A program made the translations under genes and the position numbers. DNA of 64,000 bases, from positions 29,805-93,804 of the IMG/VR virus record IMGVR_UViG_3300001390_000008, one strand, 5' to 3'. Shown one piece after another: positions 29,783-38,152 of the stretch (its first letter is position 1; the number at the start of each line of letters is the position of its first letter). The notes under the pieces are model-generated. The model saw only the letters and a program-made list of their open reading frames with translations. It was not told the DNA's origin and did no database searches. This stretch comes from a virus.

Positions 29783-30712
29783 TTAATCCTTCCAAGCAAA
29801 GCACACACTGCACATCTCACAACTCACAGCCCGCTTATCCCCCTTTGTACGACATGCTTTATAGGGTAATTTACCTCCCTCTCTGGCTATTTTTAACTCC
29901 ATTGCTTCCTCTTTATAATCCTCTATTCTACACAAATATTCTTGAGGATCTAGGACAAATTCCTTGAAAGGTGATTTACCGAATACATAACTCTTAGTAA
30001 CATAAAATACGGACACTTGTTGGTGTATTGCATACCCCATTTCTTTTGCCAGCCACCAGTAAAATATAATCTGTAATATATGCGCGGGCAATGGTGCAGT
30101 TAATGCCTCCCACGCTTCATGCTTTATAGACTTGATTTCACTAAGATATAGCAGACCGTTTATCAGATGGGCTAGATCAACCGCCCCACTTATCATGTAC
30201 TCGTCATTTGTTAATAGTAGTTCTTCATACTTGGTAGGAAGCTCTCCACATTTAGAGCAGGTTGCTGGCCCTTTCTTTGTGGACATAGCCTTATTGTATG
30301 TCCCTACTACCTCTGTCCCCCCACAATAGCACTGCCATCTACCATATATTTCCTCTGGGTTATTTCTTATTGCTTTAGCCTTAACATAGTCATGTATGGC
30401 ATTACCTATAGCGAAAGTAACCCCAGTATTATCGTAGAGTGCCTCACCGTGTAAATCTACCTTTGTAACGTATGACAAGGCAACCATACGCATACACTTA
30501 CCTATAATATCAGATACATGGGTATACTCACCGTACCTAAACCCATTCATCTTAAATACCCCAGATAGCCTGCTTATAAGCACCTCTGGATCATCCATGG
30601 GTAGTATTATCCCATCGGTTTCACACCCTTCTTTATCCCGTCTATTACGGCGTTTAAGCATCCTGGATACACTAACCCCTCCCGAACTTACCCTTGGTAT
30701 TCTTCTAGCCAC
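29783..30712 (-). CDS. Cas4/RecB-like PD-(D/E)xK nuclease
   Basis: 309 aa. The catalytic core is Asp179 (SGAVDLAHL) and Glu192-x-Lys194 (LSEIKSIKHE), with His107 upstream (GNAIHDYV). Cys73 plus the C-terminal CEMCSVC group (298-304) resembles the iron-sulfur clamp of Cas4 and AddB nucleases. An inserted zinc knuckle has QCYCGG and TCSKCGE (128-155). Probably an exonuclease that prepares ends for the RecA pathway encoded nearby. Confidence 0.8.
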   Translation of the reverse strand: MARRIPRVSSGGVSVSRMLKRRNRRDKEGCETDGIILPMDDPEVLISRLSGVFKMNGFRYGEYTHVSDIIGKCMRMVALSYVTKVDLHGEALYDNTGVTFAIGNAIHDYVKAKAIRNNPEEIYGRWQCYCGGTEVVGTYNKAMSTKKGPATCSKCGELPTKYEELLLTNDEYMISGAVDLAHLINGLLYLSEIKSIKHEAWEALTAPLPAHILQIIFYWWLAKEMGYAIHQQVSVFYVTKSYVFGKSPFKEFVLDPQEYLCRIEDYKEEAMELKIAREGGKLPYKACRTKGDKRAVSCEMCSVCFAWKD

Positions 30713-30724
30713 TAACTCACTCCT

Positions 30725-31078
30725 TTATCTCTCTATAAAATGTAGTGCATAAGTAGGAATAATAGCTATCTCCATCTCGGGGGCTCCCCTTTCATCAATG
30801 AACTCTATAACTATGGCTGGTATCTCTGTATTACATAGAGCAGCCTCCTCTATCTTGTTAAGCATATCTCTGGTAACACTAAATGATTTATTCTTAGTAG
30901 TCTTTGCCTCTATGCGGATAATACCATAGCACCCTTTAACATCACCTTTTTGGTGCCCAGACCCAGAACCGGGAACTAATGCACCTTTAAACCTATTTGC
31001 TAATTCTAGCTCCTGTTTGGGGGAGCGTACATGGGATACACTCTGCTTACCCCGTTCGCTTTTAGGTATCTTAAGCAT
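30725..31078 (-). CDS. PD-(D/E)xK resolvase-like endonuclease, 117 aa
   Basis: GSGSGHQKGDVKG with Asp46, and RIEAKTTKNKSFSV with Glu57 and Lys59, form the PD-(D/E)xK core of archaeal-type Holliday junction resolvases and related phage nucleases. It overlaps the recA stop by one base. Its role beside RuvC may be branch cleavage or phage-specific nicking. Confidence 0.7.
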   Translation of the reverse strand: MLKIPKSERGKQSVSHVRSPKQELELANRFKGALVPGSGSGHQKGDVKGCYGIIRIEAKTTKNKSFSVTRDMLNKIEEAALCNTEIPAIVIEFIDERGAPEMEIAIIPTYALHFIER

Positions 31079-33258
31079 TAAGTAATCCTACATATAAACT
31101 CATTAGGCATACCTAACTTTTCTGCCTGCTTGCGTATAATGTGGGTACGTAATTCCCAATATATATCGGGCTCCTCACGTAACATTTGTATAGCATCTTC
31201 CTGTAGACTAAACTTAGTTTTATAGTCTAGAAATTCTAACCACTGATTTGCCCCCGCCCCACCCACAAAACCAAACTTCTTTGCTACTGAAAATACAGTA
31301 CGTGCATCATCTACATCCCCTACACCCATACCTGTTTTTTCATCAGGATCCCTTATTATAGTAAACTCACCTGTGCGAGGGCCGTTATTCATTTTATTTT
31401 TAGTTATAGTATATGAATGTTCATTATGTGTGATGGTTTCCATTGCATTAGTATCGTTACCTTTTATCTCCCTATTTTTCATAATAATATCAAAACTAGT
31501 AGCGTGGCCCAGCGCCCGGCCCCCTGGAACCTTTCTAGGGTTCATACCATGACCTCCAATATCACTCCTAAATTGATTGGTATTAACTAGTGTTACGTAG
31601 TGATTTCGCCGCCTTTCCTCTATCATAATAGAAGTAGTCTTGCGTACAAACTCTGCAATAAGCCTGGCGTGGAAGGCAACAAGATGATCTTCTGCGCTGG
31701 ATTCTCTTTCTTTCATTGGTTCCATAGCTGCGATAGAATCTACGACTACTAGGGAGGTTTCTACGGACTGTAGTATAGCATCTGCAATATCAAGTGCCAT
31801 CTCACCTGTCTCGCATTCAATAACCTCTAAAGCATCTATATCCACCCCCAACTTTTCTGCCCATACACTTTCAAAAGTACCTTCGGTGTCTAGTACAATA
31901 ACTTTTTGATCTGGAAATTGCCTCTGTGCATTAGCTATTATCTTATTAGACAACATACTATTATGTGTAACTATATAGTCTTGTGTAATGTATAAATTGT
32001 CTTCTGCCTCAATGCTAATACAGACCATATCACAATCTTCATCTGGCACTATATGTGAGATGGATCTTACTGGCCCTCTACGCTTTCTACCGCCATAAGC
32101 CTCTACCTTTTTCTTACACGCCTTAAATGTGGGCACCCCCAAAGGCAGCACAATAGAAACTGTTTGCTCGTACACCTCATCTTCTTCTCTGTAACTTTGA
32201 CTAATAGATGCAGTTCCCCCTAGTGACTGGGCTAACTCCTGAACACCTAATGCTAATTGCCTTGAGTACGAGTGATATCTAGCCCCTGCATAATGTTTAT
32301 CTTCTTCCTTATTTAAATATACTGTAGACCCATCACAATCCATTAACCCGTTTAATAAAGAAATTCTGTCATCAATAGAGGCTCTTAAGTAGACTTCTGG
32401 GATAAACTTATCCCTAGATAATTTTCCCCATATACCTAAAACTCTAAGACTACTTATTGTCGTATTCCTTTTCTTTTTTTCTACATCAAATACCTTCCAG
32501 TGTCTAGTACCCTCCACGTAGGTTCTTTCTGCTACGATTACCCCACTGCCTCGTATTAGGCTATTTACATAAGCTAAAACATCTACATCATTTGTTGCTA
32601 TATCTATACTCCCGGCCAAATTACCATTAGCTAACATTACCCCCATAAGGTAAGGGTTTATAGGTAGATTCTCACTATCAAAAACCACAGGAGATACCAA
32701 AGGTATCCTATATTTACACATACCAGAATTCTTATCCCTTAGCCTACTATGAAATAATTCATCAGTTGTTTTTATAAAATGATTACCTGAGGTATGCGCT
32801 TGTTTCCTAGACTGAACATGCCATAGATGATCTTTCCCAACTACAAGCTCAGACTTATCAGTAAACGCTACTTTGTATGTGTGTATTCGCCCTCTCGGAT
32901 ATACTCCCGTGACTCTGGTTGCATGTCCGTCTGCCCCAATAACTAAATCGCCTACGGACAAATCTCCAAATAAACACCACCCATCAGGGGTCAGTATATT
33001 ATCCGTATATTTTTGGGCCTTCCCACAGTGTTTTTCCCCGAGTATGTGTGAGGATCTACTACACCCTATTCCACCTAGTGTTGAAAAATCTAGAACAAAG
33101 ATGCCCATAGAAATTCTATCTGGCTGTAGTATCTGCGAGCCCTTCCTTACAGAAGTATCCCCATACCTTTTTCTGACTTGATTTAGTGTATCCTTTAGCT
33201 CATTAGTCTTTTTTTCTTTCTTAACTGACTTCTTAGTAGACTTTCTACGCCTAGCCAT
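31078..33258 (-). CDS. recA: RecA recombinase with class 3 intein
   Basis: Start ATG 33258, overlapping the upstream stop; the frame extends to 33309 without need. Precursor 726 aa, mature 373 aa. The spliced Walker A is GEKHCGK|SML, then VIVLDTEGTF, Walker B SLVVVDSIAAM, and the loop-1/2 region with NQFRSDIGGHGMNPRKVPGG. It catalyses strand exchange for recombination-dependent replication and repair, together with the nucleases and UvsW-like helicase around it. The intein must be removed before ATP can bind. Confidence 0.92.
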   Translation of the reverse strand: MARRRKSTKKSVKKEKKTNELKDTLNQVRKRYGDTSVRKGSQILQPDRISMGIFVLDFSTLGGIGCSRSSHILGEKHCGKAQKYTDNILTPDGWCLFGDLSVGDLVIGADGHATRVTGVYPRGRIHTYKVAFTDKSELVVGKDHLWHVQSRKQAHTSGNHFIKTTDELFHSRLRDKNSGMCKYRIPLVSPVVFDSENLPINPYLMGVMLANGNLAGSIDIATNDVDVLAYVNSLIRGSGVIVAERTYVEGTRHWKVFDVEKKKRNTTISSLRVLGIWGKLSRDKFIPEVYLRASIDDRISLLNGLMDCDGSTVYLNKEEDKHYAGARYHSYSRQLALGVQELAQSLGGTASISQSYREEDEVYEQTVSIVLPLGVPTFKACKKKVEAYGGRKRRGPVRSISHIVPDEDCDMVCISIEAEDNLYITQDYIVTHNSMLSNKIIANAQRQFPDQKVIVLDTEGTFESVWAEKLGVDIDALEVIECETGEMALDIADAILQSVETSLVVVDSIAAMEPMKERESSAEDHLVAFHARLIAEFVRKTTSIMIEERRRNHYVTLVNTNQFRSDIGGHGMNPRKVPGGRALGHATSFDIIMKNREIKGNDTNAMETITHNEHSYTITKNKMNNGPRTGEFTIIRDPDEKTGMGVGDVDDARTVFSVAKKFGFVGGAGANQWLEFLDYKTKFSLQEDAIQMLREEPDIYWELRTHIIRKQAEKLGMPNEFICRIT
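31960..33018 (-). mobile_element. Class 3 (Trp-Cys-Thr) intein in RecA P-loop
   Basis: 353 residues from Ala (AQKYTDNILTPDG) to Asn (YIVTHN), before Ser. There is no Cys/Ser/Thr at position 1. Instead Trp is two residues after the block B His (KDHLWHV), Cys is at block F position 4 (MVCISIE in place of xYDLTVE), and Thr precedes the final His-Asn: the WCT triplet of class 3 inteins. LAGLIDADG motifs are LMGVMLANG and LLNGLMDCDG. Confidence 0.85.
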
Positions 33259-33586
33259 TATCACTCTCAGTACTAATGTACTGCTCCACTTCATTCTCAA
33301 GCATCTCACTTACCTGATCTGCAATAGCCTCATAAGTCTCGTTCACCATTTCTTTATAACATGGCATCATAATAGATACATCTACCCGCAGGAACTCATA
33401 CTGAGCTAAACTACGCGTTACCCCTGCCTTAACACTGACATAGGCGGGATCGACATCAAACACTTCAACCTCTTTTGTTACTAGTTCGGTTTCCTCGCCC
33501 TTTACTACTGAAGTAGTTACCGTCTTTGTAGACATAACTACTATCTTTTCCTTACTTTTTCTCTTACGCTTTTTCCGCTCTGCCAT
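33251..33586 (-). CDS. Hypothetical protein, 111 aa
   Basis: Basic lysine/arginine start (AERKKRKRKSKEK), then VSVKAGVTRSLAQYEFLRVD and an acidic C-terminus. The central part resembles phage proteins that accompany recA, but no function is known. Overlaps the recA start. Confidence 0.6.
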   Translation of the reverse strand: MAERKKRKRKSKEKIVVMSTKTVTTSVVKGEETELVTKEVEVFDVDPAYVSVKAGVTRSLAQYEFLRVDVSIMMPCYKEMVNETYEAIADQVSEMLENEVEQYISTESDNG

Positions 33587-33597
33587 TATCTTGCCCT

Positions 33598-34143
33598 CTA
33601 TATTTTTTGTTTACGATATGCCTCGATACCCTGCCACATAAGATGCACTGTTTGTACATGCTCGGTAAGAAAATAGGTATACTCTTTTTCGTGGTTCCTT
33701 AGTATTGTTGCAATCACTTGCAATTCCCCAACACTATAATGATTAAATCCCCTTATAGTATCCTGTAAAATAGGGGGTGGTATCATTTCATCCTTTATCC
33801 ATCGCTTAAATGCTAGAGGGGTTTTACCCAAAGCGTTAGCCGCTTCCGTCATATTATAGACAGGGACTACGATAGGGTATTCTAGTTTATCCCCAACAAC
33901 CTCCTTATCCAGAGCATCAAATAACAGCCCACGGGTAAGCTTACTTTCTTTCTTTGGGTTATTACGTCTATAGTTTTTTCTATTACCCTCCTTTACCCGC
34001 TCGCGATACCCCTCATTACTACTGTATTTTTCCCGTCGGGGGCTATGACTATCCTCGCCTTCTTTAACTCCGCCCCTCTTCTTATTACCTCTGTTCGTAG
34101 CTTGCTTGTGTTTATTTTTCGTGTGCCTTTGCGTGGGTGCCAT
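33598..34143 (-). CDS. MerR-like DNA-binding protein, 181 aa
   Basis: Residues 95-150 (YNMTEAANALGKTPLAFKRW, then IPPPI and GFNHYSVGELQVI) read as a MerR-type winged helix-turn-helix. The first 70 residues are very basic and disordered. ATG 34143 has GGAG upstream but lies 151 bases inside the helicase gene in another frame, an unusually long overlap. Likely a regulator or a DNA-structure protein. Confidence 0.65.
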   Translation of the reverse strand: MAPTQRHTKNKHKQATNRGNKKRGGVKEGEDSHSPRREKYSSNEGYRERVKEGNRKNYRRNNPKKESKLTRGLLFDALDKEVVGDKLEYPIVVPVYNMTEAANALGKTPLAFKRWIKDEMIPPPILQDTIRGFNHYSVGELQVIATILRNHEKEYTYFLTEHVQTVHLMWQGIEAYRKQKI

Positions 34144-35573
34144 TGGTATATCTCCGCGTTGCTTTCCTCGTATTCGGATATGCGTTTAAGGAATTTAAAC
34201 TCTGCCTTATAGGACATAATATCCCTGATTGTTACCCATAATGGGGTTTTTTTCCCGGCCATTGTTCTAAGTATACGCCCGTGTACCTGTTGCGCTTTTG
34301 CCCTTGGGGTGGCGTCTATGCCGGTATCCACGGCGGGGACATCAACCCCTTTTTTGAACATGGAATATGTAGAAAACCGTACACGGCGATTATCCCTCCT
34401 ATCCTCTAACTTAGCTTTGGGTATTTTCTTTTTTAGCATCTGCAACTTAACCGGGGTATATTCTGCATCTTTGATTAACCCGGCAGGCTTATGGGAGGGG
34501 GTGGCATCTTTAGCGTACTTCCATATATGGTCGTAGGTTGTTACTACCCCCATCTCTTCTGAGGGTATACCCTTATCTGCACACATACAAAATAAATTAT
34601 GCAGATGCTCTGCACGATCACTAACTACTAACACAGTACGGCCACGGCCATACAGCTCTTTAACTGCCCATACAAGCAAAGCATTTCGCCTATCGTCTCT
34701 GGAGATTTCTGTAATAAATCTACCGTCTTTTGGCGATACATTAGCATACCAGCTCAGGACACCATCGTACTCAATATAACTTGCCATAGATTTTTTATGC
34801 TTATTTTTTATCTTGACTTCTACATCACCAAGATTAACTTCAAGTAATTTTTGTAGCTTATCATCTCTATCCGGGGTGGCTGATACCCCAAATCTTACAC
34901 TTGCAGAAAATTGTAATAATACCTGTGAAAATTTCTCTGCACCAACGGTATCGCATTCGTCGAATACTACTGTACCAAAATAATTATATAAATCATCCTC
35001 GTATTTTCTGTTATACAGAGTTTGTACCATACCTACTACTAATTTTTTACCTCGATATTCACATAATTTACCCTGCACAATACCTATATCATTATCTTTA
35101 AGCCCGAATTTATTTTTAGCCTCTGATATCCACTGATCCCGTAAAAACTTCTGGTCTACTACTATCAATGCTGTCCTGCCCCGCCTGCGTATATACTCCA
35201 GACTACAGACAGTTTTTCCAAATCCTGCATGAGCTCTTACACGACAATCGTATTTAGCCGCATGGGGGCTAAAATAACTCTCTAACTCCTCAATAAATTT
35301 ATCCTGCCCTTCTCGCAATAGTAGCTTCTTCATACCCCCTATAGATTCCCCCTGCGAAGTCCTATCAACTACTGTTATGTTGTTATCATTAGCATAGGCC
35401 GCCCCGTACTGCCGTGGTGTATAGATAAATTTATGATCTACCTTATAGGCTGTAACAGTTGTTATTTTTTTCTTACTGTAATCCCATAACTTTATTGTTA
35501 GATCCTTCTTTACCTTTTTAAGGTCTACCTGATCTAACAAAAATCTTACATCACTGGTCAGTACCGCCTGCAT
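33993..35573 (-). CDS. UvsW-like SF2 helicase
   Basis: 526 aa with Walker A AHAGFGKT (114-121), DECD box (205-208), SATP motif III (231-234) and a C-terminal helicase lobe with KGVDVPAVDTGIDATP and QVHGRILRTM. It is related to T4 UvsW and the ResIII group, which remodel branched DNA and R-loops. It fits the RecA/RuvC set for moving from origin to recombination-driven replication. Confidence 0.85.
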   Translation of the reverse strand: MQAVLTSDVRFLLDQVDLKKVKKDLTIKLWDYSKKKITTVTAYKVDHKFIYTPRQYGAAYANDNNITVVDRTSQGESIGGMKKLLLREGQDKFIEELESYFSPHAAKYDCRVRAHAGFGKTVCSLEYIRRRGRTALIVVDQKFLRDQWISEAKNKFGLKDNDIGIVQGKLCEYRGKKLVVGMVQTLYNRKYEDDLYNYFGTVVFDECDTVGAEKFSQVLLQFSASVRFGVSATPDRDDKLQKLLEVNLGDVEVKIKNKHKKSMASYIEYDGVLSWYANVSPKDGRFITEISRDDRRNALLVWAVKELYGRGRTVLVVSDRAEHLHNLFCMCADKGIPSEEMGVVTTYDHIWKYAKDATPSHKPAGLIKDAEYTPVKLQMLKKKIPKAKLEDRRDNRRVRFSTYSMFKKGVDVPAVDTGIDATPRAKAQQVHGRILRTMAGKKTPLWVTIRDIMSYKAEFKFLKRISEYEESNAEIYQWHPRKGTRKINTSKLRTEVIRRGAELKKARIVIAPDGKNTVVMRGIASG

Positions 35574-35576
35574 TAA

Positions 35577-36548
35577 TTAACGACTCCTACGGGAGCGCCT
35601 ACTACTGCGTTCACCCCCAGAATCACGATCTTTCTTACTTGCTTCCCGTCCTGTTGCTTTACGACTACTTGATGAATCTCCCCCACTATTGCGCTTACCT
35701 GAACTAGAAGACTTTTTCTCTTTCCCTCGCCCTTTACGCCTTTTATTGGAACTACTACTATCATCGTCTTTATCCCATGGTTCATCATCGCCACCGTCAC
35801 CCCAGCTATCTTTATCCAGGTCACGATCCTGTTGTTTTTTAGAACCCATAGGTGGATCTACCCCCAACATAGCCCGGATACTATCTGCATCTGGTTTTTC
35901 AAAAATATCGGCATAAACAAAAGGCTCGCCCATATTTTCTACGTGTTCTTTATTCTCACGATCCTCCCATGTGCGAATAAATTTGCTCATCAATTTCTTC
36001 TCTTTTACCCACTCAAGTAATTCCATATCATTACCAATAGCAGCATCCTTTGGCCCATCACGACTAGTCTGGAATAAGGCACCACGTAAAGACCCTTCAC
36101 GGCTCATAAGTCTGTCAAACTTCTTTTGCTGGCTCTGCTTAACTGCCATCAATTTACGGCTGGCGTTATGCTTAACCCCATTTTTATCCTTAAAGGGGGT
36201 CAGGTCTATTACGGAAAGAAATAATACATAGGGGGATTCCCCATACTCCGTGCAAGCTGCACAATCTTCAGTCTCCTTTGGGCAGGTAACATGGTTAGTG
36301 AACTTACCAGTACGCGGGTCGGGGAGCGTATGTTCGTAGAGGTAACAATCAGGGGCATCATCAAGTATAATAAACTCTTTAGTCTCTCCTACAGGAACAA
36401 AGAACCTGAATATTCTTCCTTTACTTGCCTGCTCCCTGCGTATTTTAGATTTTACCCTCTCATCTGCCGCACGATTTCTGCCCTCTTTACCGCTATGAAT
36501 AAAAGACCTGTTACCACCACTTGCTACTCTTTGTTTTTTATCACCCAT
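35577..36548 (-). CDS. Single-stranded DNA-binding protein (gp32-like)
   Basis: 323 aa. The core (RIFRFFVPVGETKEFIILDD, then a NHVTCPKETEDCAAC zinc cluster and SPYVLFLSVIDLTPF) is the layout of phage gp32-type OB-fold proteins. An acidic stretch (DDEPWDKDDD) follows, and then an unusual long K/R/S/G-rich tail of about 70 residues. In other phages the acidic tail ends the protein; the added basic tail is odd. Confidence 0.7.
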   Translation of the reverse strand: MGDKKQRVASGGNRSFIHSGKEGRNRAADERVKSKIRREQASKGRIFRFFVPVGETKEFIILDDAPDCYLYEHTLPDPRTGKFTNHVTCPKETEDCAACTEYGESPYVLFLSVIDLTPFKDKNGVKHNASRKLMAVKQSQQKKFDRLMSREGSLRGALFQTSRDGPKDAAIGNDMELLEWVKEKKLMSKFIRTWEDRENKEHVENMGEPFVYADIFEKPDADSIRAMLGVDPPMGSKKQQDRDLDKDSWGDGGDDEPWDKDDDSSSSNKRRKGRGKEKKSSSSGKRNSGGDSSSSRKATGREASKKDRDSGGERSSRRSRRSR

Positions 36549-36565
36549 AACTATTCTCCTATAAA

Positions 36566-36898
36566 TTATTTACTAAATATTTCATTAATTTCCTTTACTA
36601 ATATAAGAGATGCTTTCATAGTCATCCCCAGCCTATATAACTGTATTGCCTTTATTCCCTGTAGATTAATAAGCTCTGCCCCATAACCCGGTATGCTGAA
36701 TAAAAAAAAAGTATCTTCATTATTATCTCCGTATAAAGACACTGGGGCTATCATTAATACCGGATGTTGTGCCCGTTTTTTTAGGCGCATTTTTTTATCC
36801 CTAATTGATAAAACAACACAGGCATTATCTTTAAGTGCAGTTAATGGGCTATCAACAGGAATACTATTTTTAAAAGGAAATTCGACTATATCAAACAC
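36566..36898 (-). CDS. Hypothetical protein, 110 aa
   Basis: Sits between primase and the ssDNA-binding protein. Beta-rich with a helical C-terminus (MTMKASLILVKEINEIF). Unrecognised. Confidence 0.55.
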   Translation of the reverse strand: MFDIVEFPFKNSIPVDSPLTALKDNACVVLSIRDKKMRLKKRAQHPVLMIAPVSLYGDNNEDTFFLFSIPGYGAELINLQGIKAIQLYRLGMTMKASLILVKEINEIFSK

Positions 36899-36900
36899 AG

Positions 36901-37893
36901 CTATAGCAACCTGGCATCATCTATCATATTATAATACTGCTCTAAAGCCAGTTCACCAGGATCTTCTGGTGGCCTCATATTTCCTGTTTTTTTATCCCTT
37001 ATGGTATTCTCTTTAGGGTACTGCACTTTCATTAAAGGTATATGCAAAGCAAGCCTATCCTTTACAGTAGACCTACCCATTCTCCCCGCTTTATCATCAT
37101 CGAACATGGTATACACCGACACCCTCATATCTTTCAATATCGCCGCCTGCTCAGAGGTTATACTTGAATGTAAAGCAGCTACAACTGGGGCACCTAATTG
37201 ATACAGATTAGCATAATCAAACAACCCTTCTACCAGCACTACATAATTATATTCCTGCCGGTTTATTAAATGTGCACCAAGCAACAAATTCTTTTTTGGT
37301 AAACCAAAATAATCCCTTACTTTAGGTTTTGCATCTCCCGTTGCCCTACTTGTATACCCATAAAAACCACCTATAATAGAGAACACAGGAAATAATATAC
37401 GCTCAACCCCATGATCATCGGGGTCTACACACAAACCCAACTGATCTACTACCCAATCTTGTATCCCTCTCTCTACTAAGTAGGGATGCCCTTTTGCCGA
37501 TTCATATAAATCCAAATAATCTTCAGATATAGGTTCCCCTAGTTTTTTATATTTACTATTATACGTAGTCCTTTTGTCCCAGATAGGTAAAGTAGCATTA
37601 AGATCTTCATCTCTGTCTATACTGCTTATCTCTTCACTATAGTCTTCCCCTGTGTATTCCCCCAAATCTTCCAATAATGTCTTTAACACCCCCTTAGCCT
37701 TACAGGTGAAACAATGGAACACAGAACTGTCGTGAGGGTTGACCTTAATACCAAAACTAGCATTATTATCAGTACCCCCTTCGTGCAGGTATGCAGAGAG
37801 GGGGCAGTTAGTCATTACCCACTCCCCCTCATCTTTCACCATGCTTTGGCATAAGGTACCATGAATGAATTCATGTATGCCTTCCCTGTCCAC
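36901..37893 (-). CDS. DnaG-like primase
   Basis: 330 aa. The zinc finger has Cys30, His37, Cys61 and Cys64 (NCPLSAYLHEGG and HCFTCKAKG). The TOPRIM core has VVLVEGLFDYANL with Glu222 and YTMFDDDKAG with Asp265-267. Compact relative to bacterial DnaG, without the C-terminal helicase-binding domain, as in other phage primases. Works with the DnaB-like helicase (40756) and the polymerase. Confidence 0.85.
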   Translation of the reverse strand: MDREGIHEFIHGTLCQSMVKDEGEWVMTNCPLSAYLHEGGTDNNASFGIKVNPHDSSVFHCFTCKAKGVLKTLLEDLGEYTGEDYSEEISSIDRDEDLNATLPIWDKRTTYNSKYKKLGEPISEDYLDLYESAKGHPYLVERGIQDWVVDQLGLCVDPDDHGVERILFPVFSIIGGFYGYTSRATGDAKPKVRDYFGLPKKNLLLGAHLINRQEYNYVVLVEGLFDYANLYQLGAPVVAALHSSITSEQAAILKDMRVSVYTMFDDDKAGRMGRSTVKDRLALHIPLMKVQYPKENTIRDKKTGNMRPPEDPGELALEQYYNMIDDARLL

Positions 37894-37902
37894 CTCGTAC
37901 TC

Positions 37903-38094
37903 CTATCTATCTCGCCGGGCTATAGCTTTATCGAATATCTTTTTACCGTCTGGGATAGCACTCTCTAATGAAGACAACACCTCTGGTGTGATTGTGCCAA
38001 ACACTGCATAGTTGCCTGTTGTTGTGCGCTGTGCATTCTCTAGAATAAATTTTATCGCCTCTACCCTTACCCTTTTAACTTCTATTTCATTCAT
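37903..38094 (-). CDS. Hypothetical protein, 63 aa
   Basis: AGGGGGG precedes ATG 38094. Helical. First gene after a promoter that lies at the end of the polymerase gene. Unrecognised. Confidence 0.55.
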   Translation of the reverse strand: MNEIEVKRVRVEAIKFILENAQRTTTGNYAVFGTITPEVLSSLESAIPDGKKIFDKAIARRDR

Positions 38095-38123
38095 TTTGTT
38101 CCCCCCTCTATTACTAAGGATTG

Positions 38124-38152
38124 AGTATACTTGATTAATAGGTAAGTTGCAA
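38124..38152 (-). promoter_or_regulatory. Sigma70-type promoter
   Basis: TTGCAA (38147-38152), 17-bp spacer, TATACT (38124-38129), spanning the polymerase stop codon; drives the primase-to-recA genes. Confidence 0.65.

Noticed and set aside
29783-30712. CRISPR Cas4 gene as part of an adaptation system
   Set aside because: The nuclease resembles Cas4, but no cas1/cas2 or array is present; phage Cas4-like nucleases in recombination clusters are common.
35573-35824. Minus-strand 83-codon frame
   Set aside because: Alternative phase of the low-complexity tail of the ssDNA-binding protein.
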